64,000 nt of DNA from Diphasiastrum complanatum. Its lineage: Eukaryota > Streptophyta > Lycopodiopsida > Lycopodiales > Lycopodiaceae. Shown here one piece after another: positions 12,100 to 26,644 of this stretch. Positions within the stretch are counted from its first letter, which is position 1. The number at the start of each line of letters is the position of its first letter. A model generated the notes under the pieces. The model was not told the DNA's origin and did no database searches. It worked only from the letters and a program-made list of their open reading frames with translations. The stretch lies in NCBI GenBank assembly GCA_029204225.1, contig CM055094.1, positions 16,147,595 to 16,211,594 on the forward strand. Direction: 5' to 3'. The translations under genes and the position numbers were made by a program.

Positions 12100-13440
12100 T
12101 ACCATGCACCTACCAAGCATGACTCTTGGATCTAGGCTAGGGTTTTCACATTAGGGCAAGAAAGTGGAGTCTACTTCCTTATTACATGCTGGATTTTCAG
12201 CTAACTTAGCAAAGGAAGTGTGTTTTACTATGTATTCTCATTCTCCATAGTGAGAAGATAGAAACTTTTTGGAGCCTCAAGGAGAAACTCGAGTTTCCTC
12301 TCATTGTATGGTGATTTGATTCCAATGAAACCCGGCTTTGGAACGTTCTAAACACTGTCTACAGGCCATACTATAGCCTCATTTTCACATGTGTGGAGTT
12401 ATATTATAGTTTTTGATCAATGCTCTGATTGTCTCTACTTGTTTTCTATCAAGCTGCTAAACTAGATCTTGTTTTCTGATGACTAGTTTCTGATAGATTG
12501 TTTAACAAGCACACAATTAACCTTGTGGATCATTCAAAGATCCATTTATGGTCCTTAGTACTGTACTTTTCACATGGTATCAGAGCCAAGTACAAGGCTA
12601 TTGATCAGTGTTTGAAACTAATCCAGTTTTAGGAGGTTTTGGTGCAAAAAGCTAGTATCGGAAGGGCGAGCTGATATCCAGTGAAATTAGCTGGTATCTA
12701 GATTCTGGTGAGGGGATTTGATCCCAAAGTTTTTCAGGATCAAAATCCATACTGTTCACACGTGTGGGCATCTCTGAACTAGCATTTAATAACCCATATT
12801 CATTGGATCACATAATTTCATCTGGTGTCAGTTTGATGTAATTTTTGGTGCAAATCCTAGGATAAGCTACCAAGATCACTTGCCATTGATTAGTTTTGAA
12901 TTTGTTTCATGAAAACTACTTAATCTAGGCTGATTTTAGACCTTCTTAAAGTGGAAAGCAGGTTTTGAAAGTACATCAAAGTGAATGAGAGAGATAGAGT
13001 CAGTTTTTGTCCAAAAATAGCCAAGATTGGCAAGATTTGTTTGAGAGTAGTTTTCACTTCATCTTATCTTCATTCCAGCTTTGTGAGAGAGTGATAGAAC
13101 TGTGATTACAAGTCCATCTGTTGGATTAGAATTCAACATTTGATTGAAACACTACAAGTTGGAAACCTTTGTGAGTTTCAGGTTCAAACAAATCTATATC
13201 TTGTGTGTAGAATCTTACTAGTAAGATGGGATCTGCTGGAGCATATCTTCTAGAAGCTAGTGAGAGGCTAAATTCTACCAATTATGCTATTTGAAAAGTG
13301 AGGATGGAGTCAGTCATGGTGCTCCAGGATCTCTATGAGTTTCTGATTGATGAGGAAGATGAACCTCTAGGTGCACATGAGTTAGCTAAATACAAAAGAA
13401 GATCTAGGCTTGCACTTCACTGTGTGAAGATGAATGTGAA
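12100..13440 (+). mobile_element. Ty1/Copia fossil, 5' LTR end, primer site and gag start
   Basis: A TGGTATCAGAGCC primer site (12575-12587) directly follows sequence ending CACA, which marks the end of a 5' LTR at 12574. The LTR start is unresolved, perhaps near 12100. After a leader of about 640 bp comes a Copia gag start near 13225 (LLEASERLNSTNYAI, then a basic stretch and KRRSRLALHCVKMNV), the usual UBN2-type region. Only the first 70 or so gag residues remain before unrelated sequence. Broken. Confidence 0.7.
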
Positions 13441-14060
13441 TATGCGTGCGAAAATTATATGCGAAAGTAAAAGACAACTTAAGACAATTAGACAATAAGA
13501 AACTATTGATCAAAAACGAATTTTTATAACTCCGAATCTGATTTATCAATATGCATCTCTTGTTGTCTTATCTCGCTGTTGTGTCTCTGATTGAGTGAGT
13601 GTGTTACAACGAGTAGTGCACATGTATTTATATTGCTACAGGACAGGTCTTTTGGCCTTTTATTTACAGGTCTTTTGGCCTTTCAATGCTATAATAGTAG
13701 ATATCTAACCATGTACGACAGTTGATATTCAAATAGAAGCTCTGTTTCTAGGCTCGAATAAATTCTGTTCGCGAATTATTCGCGACAGTCGATCTCTTCG
13801 TCTCAGCTTCGTGTTTCGCAAATTGTTTGCGACACTTGTCTCTTTGTGACATTTTCATCTTTCGCGAATTGTTCGCGAAAGATGACAATTCTTGAGTTTG
13901 AAGAAGAAATCTAGAATGTTTCGCGAATTGTTCAAGACAGATCATGATGAATTGGTCTAGTAATTTGTGCATTGATTTTTTAGCGTAAACATTGTATGTT
14001 TTGGCTTTGTTATTCTGTTACCTCCTATACTATCAAAACAAAATACAGAATCATGCAGAC
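13440..14060 (-). mobile_element. LTR-like block with repeated TTCGCGAA hairpins
   Basis: The block interrupts the Copia gag. On the minus strand it carries a TATAAATA box near 13622-13630 with a leader-like downstream run. It also has four copies of an 18-nt imperfect palindrome, TTCGCGAATTGTTCGCGA (near 13768, 13814, 13861 and 13918). This is the layout of a solo LTR with tandem enhancer-like motifs. I could not find clean ends or a target duplication. Confidence 0.4.
13642..13683. repeat. short tandem duplication
   Basis: ACAGGTCTTTTGGCCTTT occurs twice within 42 bp, just upstream of the hairpin cluster. Confidence 0.7.
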
Positions 14061-14094
14061 TTTGTTAGCTCATAGGTAGTGATGCAGAAGTTGC

Positions 14095-14149
14095 ATTTTG
14101 AAGGAGTTGAAAGATTTGCAGAAGGATCCCCCCGCATCGTGCAGCGTTG
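14095..14149 (+). pseudogene. isolated exon of a UBC8-type ubiquitin-conjugating enzyme (E2)
   Basis: The frame from 14095 reads ILKELKDLQKDPPASCSV plus the first base of a G codon. This is nearly the N-terminal signature of the plant UBC8/10/28 family, whose proteins begin MASKR before this run. A GT donor follows at 14150. The usual start codons are not intact: the bases upstream are only loosely like ATG GCA TCG AAA CGC. The downstream exons, carrying HWQATIMGP and the active-site cysteine, are not seen on the plus strand up to 18.5 kb. Retention of the splice donor indicates a copied genomic piece rather than a processed pseudogene. Members of this E2 family act in ubiquitin transfer. This fragment cannot encode a working enzyme. 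Confidence 0.75.
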
Positions 14150-14150
14150 G

Positions 14151-16841
14151 TAGATATTTCATTTTGTTTTGTTTCCCTTATTGTAGCCGGCTTAAGCGTC
14201 ATTGTCAACAGTCAAATGTTTTTTGCTCTCGGTGTCGTATTTTAATTTTCCAGTTTGCTTTGCAGCTCCTTCTCTTGGGCAAGCTCGGGAATCACTAGTG
14301 ATTGTCACGTTTCACAGACTTCATCTATTTCTAGCTCAAGGATCTCCATTTTGCTGCACAATTTTCTGGTTTCTCATCCAGACCTTGTTTTGAGAACGAG
14401 AATCTCCTTCCCTTTGAGGTAAATTCATCTTTGTTTCCCTTCAACTTGATTTTTATCAAAGAAACTGTTAGCCACATCACATCTGAAGAAAATATTGGTA
14501 AAAATTCGTCTTTGGTGTCAATGTAAGAAAGAGAAGAGCTGAAATAAATTCAAGTTTTTTGGTTTGATCAGCTAATTTTTATTGAGATTTTCATGCCTGC
14601 AGATATATACTTGGAGTTCATATGTGTCTTTTAGGTTTTACGATCAGAAGCACGTATGATAGATTTTGGATTACTACAGAGAGGTATCCCTGTAACACCT
14701 GTAACAGTTGCATTCTAACAACATTTTCATAACCTACTATCTGAAACTCAATCCAAGAAATTTTTTTTCACGTTGCTTTCAGCGATTGGCATTCGGGATC
14801 TCTGCACACTGTGGGCAACGACTCCCTCCCTCTATTGAGACGGGGCCAATAAGCGACCGAGTAGCAAAGAGAGCGAAGGTAGAAGTGAAGGAGAGCGGTC
14901 TGACCACGTTGGCCTGGCCTGGCCAGCCGACGGCCAGCCCATGCTAGCCAGGCCAGATGATCATAATTTTAATATTTGTCATTGTACTCTAGGGTTATGC
15001 AATATTTCCATTCATCTCTATTACTCTCATTTGTCTTATTCATTTTTTTTAAACCACACTTCTTTTCCAAATGGATCTTTGCAGAAAGAGGGATGTAACC
15101 GAAGAGACAAATGCTGCTCAAACCGTTTGGGACCAATTTCACCAACGCCATTCAGAAGACTTATTTTTCAAGATGAGCACGAATGAGTGAAGCACAATTT
15201 TTCTTCTTTCAGTAAAGTGATTTCCAAAGCAGCTTGTGTTTTTAAGTCAACATCAGGTTTCAAGTTCTCTTTTGAGACTTATTTGCCAATGAATATTATT
15301 TTTTGTAGCAGTGGAGTGAATTAATCAGTGGCTGAAAAATGTTTTATTCTTATTATATGAATGTATGAGAAAATGATATTTCTAATGAAGTTTGCCTGTG
15401 TTAAGGGTTAATCTGAGAAGTTATTCTCGAATTAATGTTTGTTGTGCATCTGAACACAAGTCGCATATCAAGTGGCTGGTCAAGGAGGCCGACATCTACA
15501 TGGATCATGAGATTAGAGTTTTTCAAGGGATGGAATTGATGCAATTCTATGAATTGATGCTGGTAAAAATTTGGCCCTATTTTCAGCTTATAGATCCGAT
15601 TGTTTCATCAGTTTTCTGCTGGTTAACTTCACAGTCAAGTCAAGCTGTGAATTCTATCTGAAATTCAGTTTTCACTATCTTTATGCTTAAGGAATAGAGA
15701 ACTGTTATAAAAATTTCTTCGTAATTCATAAACGTATTTTGGATGAGAGGACGTTGATTTTTGTCTTTGAATAAAAAAGCGAAGTTGATCACAAACACGT
15801 CGTGTATGATAGCTGAAGTTGAATTTTGTTTATGGTTTTGTTTTCATTGCAAATGGACCAAATTGTAGCTAATTTTTGTTCACAAAGCTCAAACAAAATC
15901 ATGTGATCCCTTTACATCTATTGGTGCTTTTGGTTTTAATAAGCCTTCGTGACAATCAAAATAGGACAGATATACATTGATGTTAGTCGCTAATAGTATC
16001 CCTATATTGTCCCAAACAGACTTGCAAATCACTTCAGAACTCTAACTCATCAGCTAGGATGATTTTGTGTTCTAATCTTATGACACACGATGCTTCTCAG
16101 CATTGCCTAAAATTTCTTTACAGCTAATGCATTGGTTTGATTTCTTTCTGCCCCCAACCCAACGAGGGTTGTAGCCTTCTATGGTATTGATAATCACAAG
16201 CCAACAATGGCTTTTAGATCAAGTAAAACAAATAGTAAACATGGCAGAATAGCTTTGAAGTAATTAGAACGTGCATCGCTTCTGAAATTGCAAATAATTA
16301 TGCACATCCACTGTGGGGGGTAAAGCTTTATGGTTTTAATTCGTGTTCAAGGAGGAGCTGACTGCACTTAAAACATTCCAGCCACTTATTCAAAAAATTG
16401 AGCTTAAGTGCTCTCCACATAGTCTACTTTGTTTTCAAAAGGGTTATTGATCTGCTAGCAACATTAAGCTTTCAAAATAAATTTTTAAATATCTGTGGTG
16501 ATGCGTTATTCTTCACTCTCTTATTTATTCCTTGAAGCACTTTATAACCTCCATCTCTTATTTATTCCTTGAAGCACTGTGGGTGATTCTTTCACTACAA
16601 GAATGAGAGTAGAAACTACTTCCACCTTTGCAAATCTGAAACCCTTTATCGAACGAGATCGTATGAACTTGCTTCTCCACCGCGAAGAAGTGCTGTTTTC
16701 ATCCATAGTAATGGACTGGCTGAGGTGGCCGATGACCTCTCTCGGTTGTCAATTTCAAGTGTTTCCTGCCCGATTCTGAATGTGTTGTTCAGGCCTAGAC
16801 TTGATTATGAAGGAGCTCCTATCCCCACTTCGATCACATGA
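14151..16841. other. unassigned stretch with weak exon-like frames
   Basis: Two open stretches on the plus strand have protein-like composition: 14776-14947, with a GC-rich tail and an acceptor-like TTTCAG before it, and 15395-15660 (SHIKWLVKEADIYMDHEIRV). I recognise neither. A 24-bp direct repeat (CTCTTATTTATTCCTTGAAG) occurs near 16519 and 16554. No other structure seen. Confidence 0.3.
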
Positions 16842-16995
16842 GGTAGCATTCAGATTCCAAGAGGTTGGATATTTCCAAGAACTGGAGACCCTCTGAACAT
16901 TGGTGTGCCAAGTTAACAAGGCTACAAAGGAATTTATTGAAGTCACACAACATTCACAAAACAAAGCAAATGCTATGGGATTTTGCATTGTTGTT
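16842..16995 (+). pseudogene. broken exon of a plant glutamate-receptor-like channel (GLR)
   Basis: The first frame reads GSIQIPRGWIFPRTGDPLNI then GVPS and a stop. The next frame resumes at once with VNKATKEFIEVTQHSQNKAN then AMGFCIVV. Together they follow the plant GLR ligand-binding start (PrGWvfP, LrIGVP, then xxxKEFV, and GxCIDVF), with one frameshift at the VPS/VNK junction, and the usual D of CID replaced by V. Full GLR proteins are about 900 residues with three pore-domain helices. None of the rest is visible, so this is a single decayed exon. Confidence 0.65.
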
Positions 16996-17005
16996 TGTTG
17001 AAAAT

Positions 17006-17052
17006 CTGTTGGGAAGCCAAAATGTTGGAAATTTGTTGGGAAGCCAAAATGT
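17006..17052. repeat. short tandem duplication
   Basis: TGTTGGGAAGCCAAAATGT occurs twice, separated by 8 bp, just after the GLR exon remnant. Confidence 0.7.
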
Positions 17053-17177
17053 GACTTTCACGTCGTCCATTCTAATCTATTTTATCCTAGAGCATTTATT
17101 CTGGCGCAACACAAAATCCTAAGTAGTTGTTTCATTTTTATATATTTCAAATTTTTCTTTTTATTTGGGAGTGTATC

Positions 17178-17578
17178 AAATTTTTCCAAAGGATCGAATT
17201 TTTCCAAAGACTCGAATTTTTCCCAAGACACGAATTTTTCCCAGGACTCGAATTTTTCCCAGGACTCGAATTTTTCCGAAGACTCAAATTTTTCCGAAGA
17301 CTCGAAATTTTTCCAAAGACTCAAATTTTTTACCAGGACTCGAATTCTTCCCGACGACTCGAAATTTCCCGAGGACTCAAAATTTCCCAAAGACTCGAAT
17401 TTTTCCCAAAGGATCAAGTTTTTCCAAGACTCGAATTTTTCCAAAGACTCGAAATTTTCAAAAGACTCAAAATTTTCAAAAGACTCGAATTTTTCAAAAG
17501 ACTCGAATTTTTCAAAAGGATCGAATTTTTTCAAAGACTCGAAATTTTCAAAAGATTCAAATTTTTTTTAAGGATCGA
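17178..17578. repeat. 18-bp minisatellite
   Basis: About 20-22 units of roughly GACTCGAATTTTTCCCAA. Because the unit is a multiple of three, long frames stay open on both strands: 6-residue repeats FEKFES on minus, and FFQRLE and FPKTRI on plus. These frames are by-products of the repeat rather than good gene candidates. Confidence 0.9.
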
Positions 17579-17880
17579 ATTTTCCGATACCCAAAATCAG
17601 AAATTTTCGATACAGTACCGACTCGGAAGATTCGTAATTTTTCGATACCCAAAGGCAAATTTTTTTGATACGAGATCACCTCAGGAAATTCGTAAATTTT
17701 CGATACCCAAAATCAGAATTTTTCAATACCCAGAATCCGTAATTTTTTGATACCCAAAATCATAATTTTTCGATATCCAGAATTCGTAATTTTTCAATAC
17801 CCATAATCAGAATTTTTCAATACCCAGAATTCGTAATTTTTCGATACTCAAAATCAGAATTTTCCAGGTCATTGTATAAT
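17579..17880. repeat. second minisatellite, 23-24-bp unit
   Basis: Seven to ten diverged units of the form TTTTTCGATACCCAAAATCA alternate with versions containing CAGAATTCGTAA. It directly continues the 18-bp array and shares the ATTTTTC core, suggesting common origin. Confidence 0.8.
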
Positions 17881-17950
17881 TTATCGAGTCAGTGTATATT
17901 TTTTGACTCTTTGTATATTTTCGATACAGTGTAAATTTTGATATTGTCGG

Positions 17951-18225
17951 TTAGAAACCCGAACCACGACGACGCTCGCTCAACCACTGCTCGCTCCAAC
18001 TTCCGCTGCTGATCCTCACGATTTTTGATAGTTTCAAGGCACTTCCGACCATTTTAGACCGCATTAGGATCGCATGAGAGCACTTGCGGCCATTTGAGAC
18101 CGCATTTTGACCGCAAAGGACCTCATTAGGTCTGTTAGCGGCCATTTGACGGCCATTTGAGACCGCATTAGGACCGCTCGTGACCCAAATCCGGCCGCTC
18201 GTCAATGACGGACATACCCACTAGA
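17951..18225. repeat. short-period repeats around GCGGCCATTTGAGACC
   Basis: Repeated GGCCATTTGAGACCGCATT motifs (near 18090, 18135 and 18150) lead into the Helitron terminus. They are probably part of that element's 3' body. Confidence 0.4.
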
Positions 18226-18263
18226 TCGTCGACCCTCCATTGCCCATCAACGACGAGCACACA
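18226..18263 (+). mobile_element. Helitron 3' terminus (worn)
   Basis: An imperfect hairpin GCCCATCAACGACGAGC is followed after about 10 bp by CTAG. The layout matches the better preserved termini at 23833-23861 and 26617-26644. The body to its left may include the isolated host exons at 14.1 and 16.8 kb (inference). Confidence 0.5.
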
Positions 18264-18463
18264 CAACTACTAGGATTATAAAGCTATTTTAGAAAGAGAA
18301 TGTGTGAGATGCCGTAGAAAATGTCAAGCTTTTGTTGACAAAAAATGTCACTCATTTGCAAAAAGAAAAGTTAAATAGGTTTTAAAAAATTGGTAAAAGA
18401 ACACAGGATCCAAAAATATATAAACAACTTTTGTGGGTAATTGCCGGCACAAGCAACTACTAT
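18264..18463 (+). mobile_element. Helitron-like non-autonomous element, copy A
   Basis: This segment aligns over nearly its whole length with 23636-23861. Shared blocks include CTATTTTAGA, AGAGAATGTG, TTTGCAAAA and CCAAAAATATATAAAC. Its 3' hairpin has decayed to TTGCCGGCACAAGC. It ends about 105 bp before the start codon of the Pkr1-like gene. Confidence 0.6.
18417..18425 (+). promoter_or_regulatory. candidate TATA box for the Pkr1-like gene
   Basis: TATATAAAC lies 145-153 bp upstream of the first ATG, within the Helitron-like copy. The position suits a leader of roughly 120 nt. A 4-codon upstream reading frame (ATG at 18498, stop TGA) follows. It is a candidate only, since the same motif occurs in copy B. 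Confidence 0.35.
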
Positions 18464-18569
18464 GTAGATATATCAAGAATGTATTGGGGAGGTTACGATG
18501 GATTCATGAATAGGCGTGATCAAAGAAGCCATCTCTCTCGCGGCTCGCTCGCCTCTTTACTATTTGGCG

Positions 18570-22777
<4,208 letters not shown>

Positions 22778-23435
22778 TTTATTGTCGTTCAAATTAGGTT
22801 ATGCTTAATGTCAATGAATAACCAAGCAGTGCATTTGGTATTATAGCATTTCTCTATCATTTCCTTCACATTGGTCTGAAGTGGTCAATAACGTCCAATT
22901 CCTAGAATATATCTCTTCTCTATCGTGTCCTCAAATCCATCATTTTGTGAATATTTTCATATTGAGTCTGAAAAAGAGAACCAAATTTAGGTAGTAAATC
23001 AGCTCACAAATGAAATCAAAGGTACCTAATTTATAAGAAACAATTCAATTTTTTCTGGTATTCTTTGACTAGATGGGACCCTGGACTATGACACGAATAA
23101 CATGAAGAGCAAGAAAGCCTTTAATTACTTCCTGGACTTATATGGAAGCTTGCTTGGCTAGTACATTTCCGCAATACAGTTCTTTTTGCATGCAAGTTTT
23201 TCCAAGCTCAGTAGTGTTGCCTCAATTTATATGTTCATAAATCAGGGACAAGGATGATGTTAGATTCCTATTATGCTCTTGGGGCTTTACTAATTACGTT
23301 TGAGCCATATCAACTTTATTGGGAGGCAATTTGACCCTGTAGTCACAGGAACACAGACGTTAGTACATCTATATACTAATAAAAAATTTAAATGTGTTAT
23401 GGACAGTGTTTTGCTATTTGGAATGCTCCTATTCC
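22778..23435. other. 3' flank of the Pkr1-like gene
   Basis: A polyadenylation-like region with AATGAATAAC lies 40-50 bp after the stop codon. The rest is AT-rich with no gene seen. Confidence 0.4.
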
Positions 23436-23625
23436 AGCAGAACGAGCATTTTGGAACCGGATACCCCCTAGAACATGTTCTGGGGCATCCTTGATACACA
23501 CACACACACGCATTCATATATACATACATACATATACAGACATAGGGTTCTGGAATACATCCCGGAACGTGTTCTGGGATTTTGTCCTGGAACATGGTTT
23601 CAGAATGCTATTTTCTTTTATAAAT
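23436..23625. mobile_element. small inverted-repeat element (MITE-like)
   Basis: Two arms carry the palindromic core GGAAC(A/G)TGTTC in inverted arrangement (CTAGAACATGTTCTGGGG near 23470, and CCCGGAACGTGTTCTGGGAT near 23562). Between them lie CA- and TACA-repeats. The ends are unclear. Confidence 0.35.
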
Positions 23626-23635
23626 ACATATACAC

Positions 23636-23860
23636 CTATATAGTATAAACTATTTTAGAGAGAGAATGTGAGGTGCCGTAAAATATGCCACGCTTTTGCC
23701 GGCAAAAGTGTCACATTTTGTCGGCAAAAAATGTCACCCATTTGCAAAAGGAAAAGCTAAATAGGTCTAAAAAAAATGGTAAAAAAAACACAGCCTCCAA
23801 AAATATATAAACACTTTTTGTGGATGCCTGTTGCCCGTCATCGACGGGCACAACCAACTA

Positions 23861-23861
<1 letters not shown>
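23636..23861 (+). mobile_element. Helitron-like non-autonomous element, copy B
   Basis: The 3' end is textbook for Helitrons: a perfect 7-bp stem hairpin (GCCCGTC-ATC-GACGGGC, 23833-23849), 8 bp of spacer, then CTAG (23858-23861) followed by T. Its body aligns with copy A at 18264-18463 and includes the palindrome TTTTGCCGGCAAAA near 23693. It is about 225 bp and has no coding sequence. A clear 5' TC end was not found. Confidence 0.7.

Positions 23862-23911
<50 letters not shown>
23862..23911. repeat. (TA)n microsatellite
   Basis: About 25 TA units begin exactly at the Helitron 3' end. Helitrons insert between A and T, so this is likely the target. Confidence 0.95.
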
Positions 23912-23915
<4 letters not shown>

Positions 23916-24288
23916 TACACACTTTTGCGCATGGGTGAGGGGCCCCATGCATCCTCTTCCCCTCACCCATGCATACACACTTTCTTAACTAAAAATGATG
24001 GGGAGGGGGATGCATGTATGGGGAACATGATGCACGACCCTCCTTCCCATGCATGCATTTAAGAAGCACACTCCAAATTCAAATTGGCTGCTCCATCACA
24101 AATTTCTCTATTGTTGGGGAAATTTGAGATATGAGTCTTTGAGGTTTTTGGAGGCAACAAAGGAGAGCAAAATGAAGGTGTTTGGCAAGGATTTGATTGG
24201 TGGGTGAAGCCTGAGGATGCGAATGAGTCATTCTGGGAGGATGCAGAGTTGGTCTTCGAGCAGCCGAAAGTGAAAGATTTGAAGGAAA

Positions 24289-24293
<5 letters not shown>

Positions 24294-24369
<76 letters not shown>
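24294..24369. repeat. (CT)n microsatellite
   Basis: About 38 CT units. Confidence 0.97.
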
Positions 24370-24371
<2 letters not shown>

Positions 24372-24459
24372 GCTGCCTCCTTCCACTGTCGAGTGACATT
24401 AACATATAAACAGAGATATTGATCCTAATATAGGAATGTCTTAGATGCATTCTTTAACC

Positions 24460-25110
24460 ACACCCTATCTTTCTCCGATTGTTGAGGAGCGGCATTGTGG
24501 ATCGTCGAGGAGGCATTGTGGAATCGATCGATTCTCCCACTTTGAGAAAAACCAGCCGAATTTGGGGAGAATCCCCCCAGAACTGCAGACAGCATTGTGG
24601 ATCGAAACCCCCCGGAACTTCGGACGGAAGGTGGCTACTAGATTCCAAACGGTTCAGTACTCACTGAGAAACGTGCGTCCGAGCCAAAAACCCTAAAAGT
24701 AGTATAGGAAAATTAGGCCTATCGGACCAGAAATTGGTTGGATCCGGTTGAATGCCCTCGGAACTTCGGACAAAAGGTGGCTACAAGTTGGTGTGCTTGA
24801 CACGAATCCACTGAACCAGTTGCAGCTCGATTTCAACGTCGTTTTCTTGAATACGGCCTTCGTGTTAGAAGAAACGCCATTAGGGCACAATGAATGGACT
24901 ACTTTTTGGCATTTTCGTGAAGTGGTCCAATATCGCCGACGGAGTCCATTTTGCCTGCCGTCTATTTTGTACTGTGCTGCACGTTGAGACAAACCCGTAG
25001 CACCAAACCAGTTTCCAAACCGTCGGATTCATGCGTAAATAAACTTTTGTCCAAGCCAGTAACCCTAAAAGTAGTCCAAGGAATGGTAAAGATATCGAGT
25101 TTTGGAGAAA
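24460..25110. other. unassigned region with internal direct repeats
   Basis: CGGAACTTCGGAC followed by (G/A)AAGGTGGCTAC occurs near 24612 and 24757, and ACCCTAAAAGTAGT near 24691 and 25061. GC content is higher than in the neighbours. Open frames on both strands are not recognisable. It may be an unidentified repeat or a host 5' region. Confidence 0.35.
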
Positions 25111-25174
25111 TCAATATAGAAATGCACACTCATATATAGACATGCGCACAAACACACAAATCCACACAACATAC

Positions 25175-25320
25175 AAGAAACAGGTTTAGGGTTTATGAGG
25201 GGGGTAGCATTTGAAGAACACGGTTTAGGGTTTAAGAGAGACGGGGTGGGAGTAAGGGTGTAATAGAGGGTGTGGGAGTAAGGAGGTTAATGCCTAATGC
25301 CTTAACCCTAAAGCCTAACC
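25175..25320. repeat. scattered telomere-like motifs
   Basis: GGTTTAGGGTTTA near 25186 and 25221, and CCTAACCCTAA near 25312. They are isolated, not a tandem array. Confidence 0.4.
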
Positions 25321-25343
25321 CTAATGATTAATTTCTGGTTAAA

Positions 25344-25348
<5 letters not shown>

Positions 25349-25391
<43 letters not shown>
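25349..25391. repeat. (CA)n microsatellite
   Basis: About 21 CA units. Confidence 0.95.
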
Positions 25392-25394
<3 letters not shown>

Positions 25395-26035
25395 TTCGAG
25401 CTGATCAAGCTAGGGCTTTGTTGAACTCAGAGCTCAGGTGATTAGCTTGGGCTTTGCTGAGGTCAAAGCTCAGCCCAAACTCAGTTGGACATCAAGAGTT
25501 GATGGTGTATGCTTTCCCAAGGTAAGTCTTCTCATTAGAATTGAGCTCAGTTGCGGGGCTGAAATCTGCCATCAGAATGCATTGATCGGTCAGGATAGAG
25601 AATTGTTTGAGGTAGTTGGATCGAAAGAGTAAATTGAGACATCTTCCTGGATGGTCATCCACTGTTAAAAGATATGGGCTGCTCAATTGTTTGATGGATT
25701 GTTTGATCTTCACGACTTGCATCAATTGCTGCTGTCGTCCAGAAGCTTGCTGTCCATTTTGTTCTAAACCAGTAAGCTTTCTGTCCATTTTGCATTAAGT
25801 CCACTTCCCACAGTGGATTTAGTTTACTTATAAACAAATCTAATCACTGTTGTAGAATTGCAACCTTCTTTCAACGGTTTCCAGATACAAGTATGTTGAA
25901 TTTTTTCTTACTTTTAGAGTTCTAAATGGCCGTCTGTTGCTGTAATATATGCTATCTTGCAAAACATTTTATGAAAATTTTTAGTACTAACGTGCAAAAC
26001 ATTTGTTGGGGGCTTTGCTGAGCTCTGAGCTCAGC
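25392..26035. other. unassigned, with small inverted and tandem motifs
   Basis: GAGCTCAG/CTGAGCTC palindromes near 25425 and 26022 bracket AT-rich sequence. AAGCTT(G/T)CTGTCCATTTTG is tandemly duplicated near 25743 and 25775. No gene recognised. Confidence 0.3.
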
Positions 26036-26158
26036 CCAAACACACACGCACACACACATCCATAAAGACCCACTCTAACCCTTACCCTAAGTACACACAC
26101 GCACACATAGACACACACACACACACATCCATAAAGACCCACTCTAATCCATTACCCT

Positions 26159-26220
<62 letters not shown>

Positions 26221-26608
26221 CGCACGCACACAGACACATCATGCACACAAATACGCATACACACAAACACACGCACAACACACAACATGGTGCTCACACT
26301 CACAAACACATGCAAACCCACACGCACATACACACACTCCGTAAACACACACTTTCGAGCTCTCTCACTCACACACACACACACACACACAACCTAAGCT
26401 TAAAGCCTAAAGCTATAGCTTTATCCTAATCCACAACCCACACACACACTCTTAAACACACACACACACACACACCCTCAAACACACATACACACACACA
26501 ACACACACACAACACATGCACAAATAGACAGTCGCACGCGCACACACACACACACACATACAGAAAGCCATTAGGGCATGCACACACATGCATGCATGCA
26601 CGCACTTC
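26036..26608. repeat. CA-rich compound repeat block
   Basis: Includes (CA)n at 26164-26218 and a near 68-bp tandem duplication (CATCCATAAAGACCCACTCT at about 26058 and 26127). Reading frames of alternating V/C or H/T are repeat artefacts. Confidence 0.9.
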
Positions 26609-26644
26609 CGCCATTACCCGTCAATGACGGGCACAAGCAACTAG
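26609..26644 (+). mobile_element. Helitron 3' terminus
   Basis: Hairpin CCCGTCA-A-TGACGGG (26617-26631), spacer CACAAGCAA, then CTAG (26641-26644) and T, followed by a TA run. It is nearly identical in design to 23833-23861. The body to the left is lost in CA repeats. Confidence 0.6.

Noticed and set aside
13748-13972. 74-codon minus-strand frame with FAKH/FANNSR repeats
   Set aside because: The amino-acid repeats come from the TTCGCGAA palindromes in an LTR-like block.
17082-17750. 207-, 167- and 150-codon frames on both strands
   Set aside because: Openness follows from an 18-bp repeat unit. There is no start context or homology.
24445-24992. Several 60-99-codon frames on both strands
   Set aside because: They overlap on opposite strands, follow internal repeats and match no family.
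26157-26614. Cysteine/valine- or histidine/threonine-rich frames
   Set aside because: Translations of (CA)n repeats.
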